Part shown: positions 22,345 to 33,169 of the stretch, one piece after another
How positions within the stretch are numbered: the stretch's first letter is position 1
How the letters are laid out: the number at the start of each line of letters is the position of its first letter
Assembly: GCA_021234155.1 (NCBI GenBank)
Contig: JAJEKV010000011.1
Coordinates: forward strand, 22,768,416 to 22,832,415
Source of the DNA: Isoetes taiwanensis
Taxonomy: Eukaryota > Streptophyta > Lycopodiopsida > Isoetales > Isoetaceae
Reading direction: 5' to 3'
Length of the DNA: 64,000 nucleotides
The notes under the pieces: generated by a model
The model's input: the letters and a program-made list of their open reading frames with translations, nothing else
Database searches by the model: none
What the model was told of the DNA's origin: nothing
Translations under genes and position numbers: made by a program

Positions 22345-22500
22345 GGGATAAGGATGGGTGTAAAGAATACATGCAGATGGGGAGTTGTGCATGCATGCAG
22401 ACATGCAAGATATCTGATAAAATAAGGAATGGGATAAAGATAAGTGTAGGGAATACATGCAGATGGGGAGTTGTGCATGCATGCAGACATGCAAGATAAA
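22345..22500. repeat. Minisatellite, about 86-bp unit
   Basis: Two adjacent units share AATACATGCAGATGGGGAGT and TGTGCATGCATGCAGACATG. A diverged third unit lies at about 22735-22800. The same array occurs at 29798-29955 in the second copy of the large duplication. Confidence 0.85.
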
Positions 22501-23008
22501 GTCCTTATTAACCAAAGAAAACATGTGTTTAAATGAGTATGGTCTAAAATGTTTAGAGCAGGATATTGAGACCTACTGAATAATCTAGAAAAGCAGGAAT
22601 GAAACGCTAAAAGTAATGATCATTCTGACTATTCCCATCCAGGAGTGAGTTGGGTAAAATGAAGAATAAGATTAAGGTATTTACATTGTTGAGCACACAG
22701 TAAAAACCAGATATTTAAGGATAATCCCAAAAGATTTAAGGATTACATGCAGATGAGGAGTTGTGCATACATGCAAACGTATAAGACATTGTCCTTAGGC
22801 AATCAAAGATAACTTGTGTTCGAATATGTCTGAACTGAAAGGTTTGGAGACAGTAAATTATTTAAGTCAAAAGACTTCTAGGATCATAGTAAAGTGCACC
22901 GTCTATAGTAGGCTCAGCTATTGTACGGAACGATAAAACTACTGAAGGATTGACTAAGGTAGTGTGAGTGGCTAGTAGGTCCATTATTGAACTAGTTAAG
23001 TCCGGGTT

Positions 23009-24504
23009 TTTTTTTTTTGAAGGACGACAAACTCTTATTCAATATTCCGTAAAAGAAATACACATATAGATGCAGAGACAAGAATAAAATCTCAGCAGAC
23101 AAAGATAATCCATCGAGTGCGGCACTGTCTATGCATAAGATAAGATACTCAAGTATTCCTCAAAAATCAAACGTTTTTTTTCTCGGGGAGAAAGCCGAGA
23201 ACATAGGTATGCCTTCACCAATCTGTCTTTGCGCCTCATGAAGAAGTTGATCGACACTAATTGATAACCCTTTGAAGATACACAACCGCCTTCTTTTCCA
23301 AATAGACTACAACAACTAGCTTGAAGCTAAGTGGAAAGCTTGTTGCCATAAGCTATTCCAAGTGGAAGAATAAATGGCAAGAAGCACCTGGCTAGTCAAG
23401 GCCACATGGAAAGAGATAGTAACCATGACCAAACCGGGTGAACTTGGTCACATAGAAAGAACCAAGGCTTTCGAGACTCTCAACTTGCCACTTACGGTGG
23501 CCGGAGTTCAAAAACACGGGATAAAACTTATGAACCAAGATATTAACTTCAGACATCCGTGAAGGAGTTGCCACTATAAGGTAGAAACTTTGGGATGCAT
23601 CAATTTATTCCGGACCTGGGATCACATACGCTTCCTTCGAGGAGGGGGAATGCGAGTCGCTCAAACCAACCTGAGGAGGGACAATGTCAACATCAACCAG
23701 CTTTTGATATAACGAATGCCCAAGACGTTGTGCATTACCAATTTGGGGACCGGTCAAATAGGCACATCAACCGATTGTGAAGGAGCCGCCCGGCGAATGT
23801 TGGCTTTGCCACGAGCTATGTCCCATCGAGATAGCATAAACTTAGTCCGAAAAGCACTCCAAGTCAACAAGTGTCCAACCTCATACCTAGCACCAACTAT
23901 GAAAATACCAAGTGAGCCTCCAACGCCTACTGAAGTTAATGGATGTGTAGCACACGAGGCACGCGTGATTATCCGGAGGAATCCACCAACACAGAGAACC
24001 TACCGTGGACACACATTTGGATTAATCTTAAATAGTACACCTAACTATTTCCCAAGAATCAAGCGATTCCTTCAAGAAGGATAAAGCATTCGGATATGGA
24101 CGGCCGATAAAAGAGGTACCAAGGAAGAAGCGCCCTAAGTGCGGTTTCCCAAAAAGGAATACATCTTGTCCAAGTGCTTGCGCAACCAATCTCATTCCAG
24201 CGAATGTATCATACCACGTAGCGACAAATGAACTTAGATATCATAATTTTACTCAGAATGAAAGTCAATCATACCTAGACCTCCAAAGAAACTTTGGTTT
24301 GATACATGTGGACCAAGCGACCTTCACAACTTCATTGTCTCCATACCTGGCCGAATGAAGTTCACAGGACAATTGCGATAACCTCTTGAAACTTTGTTTT
24401 GTGAGGCAAGTCATTGAGATGCCATATACACATAAGTGTTCTTTGAGAACTGTGTAGCAATTACTATCCGCCGTGCCAAAAGAAAGCTTAGTTGTATTCC
24501 ACAA
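23009..24504 (-). pseudogene. LINE 3' fragment (RT C-terminus and zinc-binding domain)
   Basis: The minus strand reads WNTTKLSFGTADSNC..., GEVVKVAWSTCIKPKF (end of RT thumb), then frame-broken sequence and a zf-RVT-like segment (WQVESLE..FYVTKFTRFGHG). It ends with an A tract (plus-strand T run 23009-23020) as expected for a LINE 3' end. Many frameshifts are present. Copy 2 (30467-31969) preserves longer frames, for example 31257-31712. The 5' side is cut off by Copia sequence at about 24510. Confidence 0.75.
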
Positions 24505-24603
24505 AAAACATGCTTATGTAGGCCTTCCACAATTTGTAACCTTTTGGTTCATTGTCATTTCCTATTGAATAGCATTTCACTATTACACAATTTCTTCATT
24601 TTT

Positions 24604-25420
24604 TCATTTTGCACATGAGCAAATGCCAGCAGCCATAGACTCTAAATCAGGCATGGGATACTCTCCTGCCAGTCCATAATTCTTGAAGTACTGCTCCATT
24701 GACACTTTTTGTGGGCATCTTATTCTGTATATGTACGACTTTCCTAACCGTTTCTTTCCATAAAAAGTTAAGCAACCCAATGTGTTTGAGCATGGCACGT
24801 ACTGCATTCAATATGGTTTTATTTTTTCTTTTAGCCACTCCATTTTGATGTGGAGTGTGATTACATGTGAGTTGTCTTTTTATGCCCTTTAATGCATAGT
24901 ATTGCTTAGCTCTGCCTAATATATATTCCCCTCCCTTGTCACTTCTTATGCACTTAATTTTCCTTCTAGTTTCTCTCTCAACCTCTGCTTCAAACAATTT
25001 GTACGTATCAAAAGCCTGATCGTTTATCCTCAAGAAGAAATGCATGCACTTTCTAGAGAAAATCGTCGATGAATGTTATAAAATACCTCTTACCATTCAT
25101 GCTCATAATGTTCAGTGGTCTACAAGATCAATATATATCAGATCCAAGATATGAGATGCTCTTTTTATATTTTTCTAGCATGCATCTTTTGCAAATGAAG
25201 TATTTTTGTTTATCATTTTCTACTGCAAGTGTGACTTTCTTTATTATTTAATATTATTCAAATGAGTATGTCCTAATCGCTCATGCCATATTCTCACTAT
25301 TGGCACTGTTACTGCATTTATAAGACCACATATTCGATTTCCAATGGAAAAGATTCCCCTATTATTTTGCTACATATTCTAAACGAGGTGCACCCTGGAC
25401 TACCACCACATTCGGATTCG
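24604..25420 (-). pseudogene. Ty1/Copia integrase fragment with mutated catalytic Glu
   Basis: A frame from 25045 to 24647 encodes integrase core: INDQAFDTYKLFEAEVE, IKCIRSDKGGEYI (second catalytic Asp) and TPHQNGVAKRKNKTI, then MLKHIGLLNFLWKETV. In Copia elements the third catalytic residue sits in NGVAERKN. Here it is Lys, so the enzyme would be dead even if whole. Upstream on the minus strand (25080-25400) an out-of-frame GAG-pre-integrase-like piece (KQKYFICKRCMLEKYKKS) and the FITFIDDFS motif can be read. No RT follows, and the fragment is bounded by LINE sequence on both sides. The duplicate lies at 32069-32890. Confidence 0.85.
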
Positions 25421-25705
25421 GTCGATCTACGACCAAATCATATGTTGGAGCCTCTGGGCACCTCTCATTTTGCTTACAATCGCCTATGATTTTGAAATAT
25501 GAAATACGATTTTGCTTAAGGTTTTGAGGGAATATCGAACCTCTATATGGCTTTGTCTAAGATTTTAAAATATGAAATACGGGGGCTTGAACCTCTACCA
25601 AAATACCTCAATGTCCTAATAAGACTACTTTATGAGGTTTTTGGCTAAACTCTGATGTAATGCAATCCACTTGAAGGTCTTAACTCTGCCTGCAGTATAT
25701 ATCTT

Positions 25706-27459
25706 TCAACCTTTTGCACAGATGGAAGTTAGCTTATTTTCCTCACAATTCCATAGATAAGTAGCCTTAGATGGTTTCTTCTCAATTAGAGCACTATAGA
25801 TATCTTTAACCGGGTATATCTCCTTGTTGTTTAGTTGCCACTGATTAGTGTTCTGACTGAACTTCTGATAACCCTCCATATATTCCATAACCAGGTGATA
25901 GAATTTTTTGTCTAATTCAGAACCCTTGGTTTTGTTCCTGATCTCATCCCATGACAGCCATCTGTTTGAATTCCTTAAATCTTCAATTTTCCTGATGCCT
26001 GCACTGTACCATTGCATATATTTTTGGAGGTGTTGGAAAGCCAAGCACCCAATACCCTCTGGAGCTAAGGCAGGATGCCAGAAAAAATTAATATCCTCCA
26101 GGCCTCCAGGACTCTTCTCATAATATTTGATGTTCCTGGACATGGAGTTACCTGAAAGAAAGCTGAGTCAAGTAGACAATGTTTGATTGTGGTGCTTCCA
26201 ACTGGACGGGAACTCTGAAGCTAGTATCTAATAATCCTGAGAGCTGGTGAAGATCTGTCAAGATATAAAGCTATCTATACCATTTTTGCTGCCAAAGCTT
26301 GAGCTTGTGTGGACAGATCTTTACATCCGAGACCCCCATCTTTCCTAGCTTTGACCAGGTCTGACCATGCCACTTTATGTGAACCCTGCCATATGAATTT
26401 CCTAATAGTTGTTTCTATTTGCTTGTATGAAGCCTTATCACCCACAAGTACTGACGAGAAAAAGACATGTGTGCTTCCAATCACAACACTTGCAATCTCA
26501 ACTCGTCCTGCAAGGGATAAAGTGGAGGGGTACATGTTTAGTTTTTTCTTAATCCTAGAGACAATAGGTAATCCATGCAGGGAGTGATTAAGAGCTAAAG
26601 GGATCCCCAAGATCTTTGTAGCTGGCTTATTATCCAAGACTTTGATACCTTGAATGGTTGTCTCCTGTGTGTCAAATATTATTGCACTCTTTGCTTTATT
26701 TAGCATAACTCCAGCAGCTGCACCAAATTTGTCTATGGCCTCCAAAAAATTTTGTAAACTGTCATCCCCATGCTTGAGGAACACAAAGGTGTCATCAGCA
26801 TATTGCATTATTGTAAAATCTTCGTCCCCTTGTGGCATCTTCAAGCAATTAATTAATTTCCTTTGCTGCAGGCTGACCGCCATTCTAGTAACCATTTCAG
26901 CAATGATCAGGAAAAGGTATGAAGCTAATGGACATCCTTGTCTCACTCCCTTTCTGCAGTGGAAAGGTTTTGATGGTGTACCATTAATAATGATGGCAGA
27001 GGAAGCATTTACATTAAAACTCCAAACCTTGTTATATAGACTGTCAGGAAAACCAAGGTGTGCCATTACCTTTTTCAAGAATTGCCAATCTATAGTATCA
27101 TATGCTCTCTGAAAATCAAGCTTTAAAAGCATACATTGCTCTCCAGACAGTTTATTCCAGTGCAGGCCCTCAGTTGCCCCTATATAGTTATCCAAAATGT
27201 TTCTTTGAGGTAAGAAAGCAGATTGACAGGGGCTGATCATCTTATACAAGACACACTTCAATCTATTGGCCATAATTTTAGCTAATATCTTATAGCTTGT
27301 ATTGGTTAAAGTAATTGGTCTCCAATCTCCCAAGACTTGAGGGGTATCTACCTTAGGGATCAGGGTGATGTGGCCAGCATTGATTGCTGGGTGTAGCCTT
27401 GATGCTCTCCATGCTCCTTGGAAAAAGGTAATCAAGTCCTCCTTTATTATGTCCTAGGA
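25706..27459 (-). pseudogene. LINE reverse transcriptase (partial ORF2)
   Basis: The ORF 27435-26275 (386 codons) holds a non-LTR RT: GDWRPITLTNTSYKILAKI, LLKLDFQRAYDTIDW (first catalytic Asp), GVRQGCPLASYLFLI and QYADDTFVF (YADD, about residues 213-217), followed by the thumb (KKKLNMYPSTLSLAGRVEIA). A second ORF (26143-25706) continues towards the zinc-binding domain. It lacks the endonuclease at the N-side, where LTR sequence begins at about 27460 just before the codons for DIIKEDL, and it lacks the RNase H / zinc-finger end. The missing N-terminal part of such a LINE is found at 44.1-45.0 kb. Confidence 0.9.
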
Positions 27460-27464
27460 ATCAT

Positions 27465-28057
27465 TGAAACGAAAAAGGTTATAAAGGAATTATTGAAATC
27501 TAAAGAAAACGTTTAAGCAAAACAAGGAAATAGTAACAAATGTTAAATGTGTTAAAAAATGACCAACAAAAAGGGCATCGTGACCTGCGGCAGACAAAAT
27601 TGCCGGATCAGCTACTCTTTTAGCTGATAAAGGTCCGGAAGTGCCGGAATTAGCTCTTGTGTTATTGTAGCAGGCCGGATTGCAGAAAAAGGTCCCGGAT
27701 TGGGCATAAAAAGGTAAGGGAAATCCAAATTAGCTTACAAAATTTAGAATAGCATTGGTTGCTTGAGATGGAAGGAACCTGATTGCCTTGTAGATCTTCT
27801 GATAATTTGTAGTTGAATTGAGTGCTGCCTTTAGCTCTAGAGAATTCCAGAGAATCCCAGAGAGGCTATCCAACTGGTTAGCAGACTCTCAGAATTGGGA
27901 GGAATTTGAGCTTAGACTTGCCGTGTTTGCAAATCAGAGCCCGGTTGGGTGGATAAGTTGTGCCGAAAGACTTGATCTGGAGTTCCAGGTCGATTGGATT
28001 AACCGTGTTTGTTAGTTTTGCATATAGATTTACAGTTAGAGAAGACCGTTTGTATCA
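27465..28057 (+). repeat. LTR of gag-only LTR element, copy 1
   Basis: The segment from TGAAACGAAAAAGG to GTTTGTATCA is bounded by TG...CA and followed two bases later by TGGTATCAGAGCC (28060-28072), an initiator-Met tRNA primer-binding site. It contains GGCATAAAAAGG (possible TATA). The same sequence occurs in copy 2 (34932-35527) and as an interrupted solo LTR at 41700-44087. The exact left end is uncertain, because a purine-rich AAAAAGGGCATCGTGAC inside it (about 27570) could be an internal polypurine tract. Confidence 0.65.
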
Positions 28058-28095
28058 ATTGGTATCAGAGCCGTGACATCCTAAGATCCTGTGAA

Positions 28096-29298
28096 ATGGC
28101 CCAGAACAAGTTTAATCTTCCTGTAGCTCAGTATAACCAGGCTATGAATGCTGCTGCACAGATTGCAGTTCAGATTGGCATGCCTATATCTGCTAATTTT
28201 GAGGAAAATCAAAGGAAACTTGAATATGTAGCAATTCTGTATGGGCATTTGCCAGACATATTCCATCAGCCTCCTTTGCCTGCAAGCACGCCATCAGTTA
28301 CTCCACCACCACCTGATTCTCCTACTGCAGTTGCCAATGCCAGAATAGGTCGAATTAAATGGTTAGAGAAGGTAGAAGGAATGTCGTCATATGCAGGAGA
28401 TAAGCGGAGTCCACCAGCAGTTCTGGGATTCCTGGCAAGTTGGAAAAGTTTCTTTGAAAGAGAGCAGAAACTGCAAGCTATGGACAAATATTTAACTGAC
28501 GTAGCCAGAATATGGTGGCAAGGACGTAAGAAATTGTTACCGCAGATAAAAACTCGGGCCGCTTTTAGAAAAGCATTCGAGTCGCATAACTTGCATGCAA
28601 ATTATTACCCAGATCTTAAAAGACAGTGGGATCTTTTTAAGCAAGGGGAACATGAATCGGTACATCATTTTTATTCCAAGTTCTTCTACTTAGCGGTACA
28701 GATGGGAGAATTACAGCCAGGAGGACTATCCGAAAGTAAAGTGACGCGAAAATTTTTAGCTGGACTGCGAGATCCATTATATGCAGAGCTATGTTTTGCA
28801 GAACCATCGACTATTGATGAAGCGGTGCGAAAGGCTGAAGCCGCAGAGATGAAACTCAATCCTAGTATAATACGGTATGCTATCTGGGAGGGGTACCCTC
28901 AGGAGAAAAAATTTAAGCCAGATAATGGCAAGGCATCTGAAAGAGAGAATAAGAGGTATCGAGTAAGTGCCTTGCTTGGCAATGATGAAACCCGTACAAA
29001 GAGAAGCAAAGGAGAACGCGGGATGGCCAAAGCTCAGGCAAACGCACCCCCGGGAGGATGTTTTGTATGTGGAGGTCCGCTCTATAAGAATCAATGTCCA
29101 AAAGTTGTATCCAAAGGGGATCCTGAGCAACCAAAAGAGGATACTCGAGCAAAAGCCCGAACATCTGCGCAAATTGCCCATGTTCGTGTTGCAGAAGAAG
29201 TTCCTGAAAAGGTTCCTGAAAGTTCCCACGCTAAGTTTGACAAAGAAAAGGCCGAAGACTATGAAAGAAGTTGGCTTCAAATTGGCTACGTCAAGTAG
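28096..29298 (+). CDS. Retrotransposon gag, 400 codons (gag-only element), copy 1
   Basis: The start ATG at 28096 lies 23 bases after the primer-binding site. Upstream in-frame codons belong to the LTR/PBS and are not used. The protein has a Pro-rich linker (PPPPDSPTAVANARIG), a capsid-type gag domain (about residues 110-260: FLASWKSFFEREQKL, ARIWWQGRKKLL, FESHNLHANYYPDLKRQWDL, KVTRKFLAGLRDPLYAELCF) and one zinc-knuckle-like motif, CFVCGGPLYKNQC. The position that is His in CX2CX3HX4C knuckles is Leu, so zinc binding is doubtful. No protease, RT or integrase follows. A purine tract and repeats come directly after the stop. This resembles TR-GAG-type non-autonomous LTR elements, which need a partner's enzymes. 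Confidence 0.85.
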   Translation: MAQNKFNLPVAQYNQAMNAAAQIAVQIGMPISANFEENQRKLEYVAILYGHLPDIFHQPPLPASTPSVTPPPPDSPTAVANARIGRIKWLEKVEGMSSYAGDKRSPPAVLGFLASWKSFFEREQKLQAMDKYLTDVARIWWQGRKKLLPQIKTRAAFRKAFESHNLHANYYPDLKRQWDLFKQGEHESVHHFYSKFFYLAVQMGELQPGGLSESKVTRKFLAGLRDPLYAELCFAEPSTIDEAVRKAEAAEMKLNPSIIRYAIWEGYPQEKKFKPDNGKASERENKRYRVSALLGNDETRTKRSKGERGMAKAQANAPPGGCFVCGGPLYKNQCPKVVSKGDPEQPKEDTRAKARTSAQIAHVRVAEEVPEKVPESSHAKFDKEKAEDYERSWLQIGYVK

Positions 29299-29782
29299 GG
29301 TAAAATAATTGTAGGCGTGTGTGTGTGTTGAATGGTTTTGAGCATTGTATTCATTTGCTTTGAGATAATGAAAGTTTTTTTTCAAATGAATGTTGCTCTA
29401 GATTTAGAAGGGGGCAATTGTGACTGCAGCACAAAAGCCAGACCCTGAAAAATTGTAAGGCAGATGGTAAGTTTACCAGCCTAGAAGAAATCCTTTCAGA
29501 ACAGATAGTCAGGTGACTAGCTTAGAAAGAAAGGTGGTTTTGAAGAAATACTTTCAAAGCAGATAGTCAGGTGACTAGCTTAGAAAGAAAGCTGGTTATT
29601 CCAGACAAAGGAGATAGTCAGTTGACTAGCTTTGGGAAAGATTGTTACTCCCTAAGGCAGGTGATTGAGGACGATCAGCCTTGGGAAGGGAGGGAATTGA
29701 TACGGCACTAGCTTGGGGGCGTGGCTCAGAGAAAGGATTTGCAGAAACAAACACAGAGGCAAGGGCTTTTTATTAACTTTGA
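29299..29782 (+). repeat. 3' region of gag-only element: polypurine tract and 31-bp repeats
   Basis: AGAAGGGGGCAATTGTGAC at 29406-29424 looks like a polypurine tract abutting a 3' LTR start. Three copies of an AGATAGTCAGGTGACTAGC(TTAGAAAGAAAG)-type unit follow (about 29505-29640). This sequence does not obviously match the 5' LTR beyond the first bases, so a matched LTR pair is not proven. The duplicate lies at 36763-37245. Confidence 0.5.
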
Positions 29783-30466
29783 TTGTATGTAAGAAATGGG
29801 ATAAGGATGGGTGTAAAGAATACATGCAGATGGGGAGTTGTGCATGCATGCAGACATGCAAGATATCTGATAAAATAAGGAATGGGATAAAGATAAGTGT
29901 AGGGAATACATGCAGATGGGGAGTTGTGCATGCATGCAGACATGCAAGATAAAGTCCTTATTAACCAAAGAAAACATGTGTTTAAATGAGTATGGTCTAA
30001 AATGTTTAGAGCAGGATATTGAGACCTACTGAATAATCTAGAAAAGCAGGAATGAAACGCTAAAAGTAATGATCATTCTGACTATTCCCATCCAGGAGTG
30101 AGTTGGGTAAAATGAAGAATAAGATTAAGGTATTTACATTGTTGAGCACACAGTAAAAACCAGATATTTAAGGATAATCCCAAAAGATTTAAGGATTACA
30201 TGCAGATGAGGAGTTGTGCATACATGCAAACGTATAAGACATTGTCCTTAGGCAATCAAAGATAACTTGTGTTCGAATATGTCTGAACTGAAAGGTTTGG
30301 AGACAGTAAATTATTTAAGTCAAAAGACTTCTAGGATCATAGTAAAGTGCACCGTCTATAGTAGGCTCAGCTATTGTACGGAACGATAAAACTACTGAAG
30401 GATTGACTAAGGTAGTGTGAGTGGCTAGTAGGTCTGTTGGCTGAACTAGTTAAGTCCGGGTTTTTT

Positions 30467-31969
30467 TTTTTTGAAGGACGACAAACTCTTATTCAATATT
30501 CCAGAAGAAATACACATATAGATGCAGAGACAAGAATAAAATCTCAGCAGACAAAGATAATCCACTGAGTGCAGCTACCTGTCTATGCATAAGATAAGAT
30601 ACTCAAGTATTCCTCAAAAATCAAACGTTTTTTTCTCAGGAGAAAGCTGAGAACATAGGTATGCCTTCACCAATCTGTCTTGCGCCTCATGAAGAAGTTG
30701 ATCGACACTAATTGATAACCCTTTGAAGATACACAACCGCCTTCTTTTCCAAATAGACTACAACAACTAGCTTGAAGCTAAGTGGAAAGCTTGTTGCCGC
30801 AAGCTATTCCAAGTGGAAGAATAAATAGCAAGAAGCACCTGCTGGCTAGTCAAGGCCACATGGAAGAGAGATAGTAACCATGACCAAACTGGCTGAACTT
30901 GGTCACATAGAAAGAACCAGTGCTCGAGACTCTCAACTTGCCACTTACACAGTGGCCGGAGTTCTGAAATACGGGGATAAAACTTATGAACCAGCATATT
31001 AACTCGCAGACATCTGTGAAGGAGTTGCCACTATAAGGTAGAAACTTTGGGATGCATCAATTTATTCCAGACCCAGGATCACATACGCTTCCACTGAGGA
31101 GGGGGAATGCGGAGCTGCCAACCAACCTGAGGAGGGACAATGTCAACATCAACCAGCTTTTGATATAACGAATGCCCAAGACGTTGTGCATTACCAATTT
31201 GGGGACCAGTCCAAATAGGCACATCAACTGATTGTGAAGGAGCGTCTGGCAGAATGTCAGCCCAGCTTTTGCCACAGAGCTATGTCCCATCGAGATAGCA
31301 TAAACTTAGTCTGAAAAGCACTCCAAGTCAACAAGTGTCCAACCTCATACCTAGCACCAACTATGAAAATACCAGCGAGCCTCCAACGCCGCTGAGTTAA
31401 TGGATGTACAGTAGCACACAGAGGCACGTGATTATCCAGAGGAATCCACCAACACAGAGAACCTACCTGTGGACACACATTTGGATTAATCTTAAATAGT
31501 ACACGAACTATTTCCCAAGAATCAAGCAGTTCCTTCAAGAAGGATAAAGCATTCGGATATGGACGAAGCTGATAAAAGAGGTACCAAGGAAGAACTGCCC
31601 TAAGTGCCGGTTTCCCAAAAGGAATACACTGTCCAAGTGCTTGCGCAACCAATCTCATTCCAGGCGAATGTATCATACCCGCCACGTAGCGACAAATGAA
31701 CTTAGATATCATAATTTTACTCTGTAATGAAAGTCAATCATACCTAGACCTCCAGCAAACTTTGGTTTGATACATGTGGACCAAGCGACCTTCACAACTT
31801 CACCTGTCTCCATACCTGCCCGAATGAAGTTACGGACAATTGCGATAACCTCTTGAAACTTTGTTTGTGAGGCAAGTACAGCAGATGCCATATACACATA
31901 AGTGTTGCTGAGAACTTGCGTAGCAATTACTATCCGCCGTGCCAAAGAAAGCTTAGTTGTATTCCACAA
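30467..31969 (-). pseudogene. LINE 3' fragment, copy 2
   Basis: Duplicate of 23009-24504 with longer readable frames: 31969-31709 (TKLSLARRIVIATQVLSNTY, VVKVAWSTCIKPKFAGGLGM), 31712-31257 (RYVAGMIHSPGMRLVAQALG, PWYLFYQLRPYPNALSFL) and a zinc-binding-like piece at 30997-30767 (LCKWQVESLEHWFFLCDQ, QPVWSWLL). It ends at an A tract (plus T run, 30463-30473). It is the better guide to the ancestral LINE than copy 1. Confidence 0.8.
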
Positions 31970-32068
31970 AAAACATGCTTATGTAGGCCTTCCACAATTT
32001 GTAACCTTTTGGTTCATTGTCATTTCCTATTGAATAGCATTTCACTATCACACAATTTCTTCATTTTT

Positions 32069-32890
32069 TCATTTTGCACATGAGCAAATGCCAGCAGCCA
32101 TAGACTCTAAATCAGGCATGGGATACTCTCCTGCCAGTCCATAATTCTTGAAGTACTGCTCCATTGACACTTTTTGTGGGCATCTTATTCTGTATATGTA
32201 CGACTTTCCTAACCGTTTCTTTCCATAAAAAGTTAAGCAACCCAATGTGTTTGAGCATGGCACGTACTGCATTCAATATGGTTTTATTTTTTCTTTTAGC
32301 CACTCCATTTTGATGTGGAGTGTGATTACATGTGAGTTGTCTTTTTATGCCCTTTAATGCATAGTATTGCTTAGCTCTGCCTAATATATATTCCCCTCCC
32401 TTGTCACTTCTTATGCACTTAATTTTCCTTCTAGTTTCTCTCTCAACCTCTGCTTCAAACAATTTGTACGTATCAAAAGCCTGATCGTTTATCCTCAAGA
32501 AGAAATGCATGCACTTTCTAGAGAAAATCGTCGATGAATGTTATAAAATACCTCTTACCATTCATGCTCATAATGTTCAGTGGTCTACAAGATCAATATA
32601 TATCAGATCCAAGATATGAGATGCTCTTTTTATATTTTTCTAGCATGCATCTTTTGCAAATGAAGTATTTTTGTTTATCATTTTCTACTGCAAGTGTGAC
32701 TTTCTTTATTATTTAATATTATTCAAATGAGTATGTCCTAATCGCTCATGCCATATTCTCACTATTGGCACTGTTACTGCATTTATAAGACCACATATTC
32801 GATTTCCAATGGAAAAGATTCCCCTATTATTTTGCTACATATTCTAAACGAGGTGCACCCTGGACTACCACAGTCGTCGGATTCGTCGAT
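32069..32890 (-). pseudogene. Ty1/Copia integrase fragment, copy 2
   Basis: Duplicate of 24604-25420. The 132-codon frame 32510-32112 is identical at protein level, including the Lys in place of the catalytic Glu in NGVAKRKN. Confidence 0.85.
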
Positions 32891-33169
32891 CTACGACCAA
32901 ATCATATGTTGGAGCCTCTGGGCACCTCTCATTTTGCTTACAATCGCCTATGATTTTGAAATATGAAATACGATTTTGCTTAAGGTTTTGAGGGAATATC
33001 GAACCTCTATATGGCTTTGTCTAAGATTTTAAAATATGAAATACGGGGGCTTGAACCTCTACCAAAATACCTCAATGTCCTAATAAGACTACTTTATGAG
33101 GTTTTTGGCTAAACTCTGATGTAATGCAATCCACTTGAAGGTCTTAACTCTGCCTGCAGTATATATCTT

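Larger units (their letters stand above)
22337..29782. repeat. Large tandem duplication, copy 1 (about 7.45 kb)
   Basis: The whole block from TAAGAAATGGGATAAGG (22337) to TTATTAACTTTGA (29782) recurs in the same order and orientation at 29790-37245. It contains a minisatellite, a LINE 3' end, a Copia integrase fragment, a LINE RT, an LTR and a gag-only element. Seven bases (TTGTATG) separate the copies. Long stretches are identical, while others differ in a patterned way. Confidence 0.95.

Noticed and set aside
26654-27112. Plus-strand ORF opposite the LINE RT (also 34119-34592)
   Set aside because: Shadow of the reverse-transcriptase frame on the minus strand.
28789-29385. 198-codon minus-strand ORF opposite gag (also 36253-36744)
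   Set aside because: Antisense shadow of the gag ORF. Composition and codons follow the plus-strand protein.
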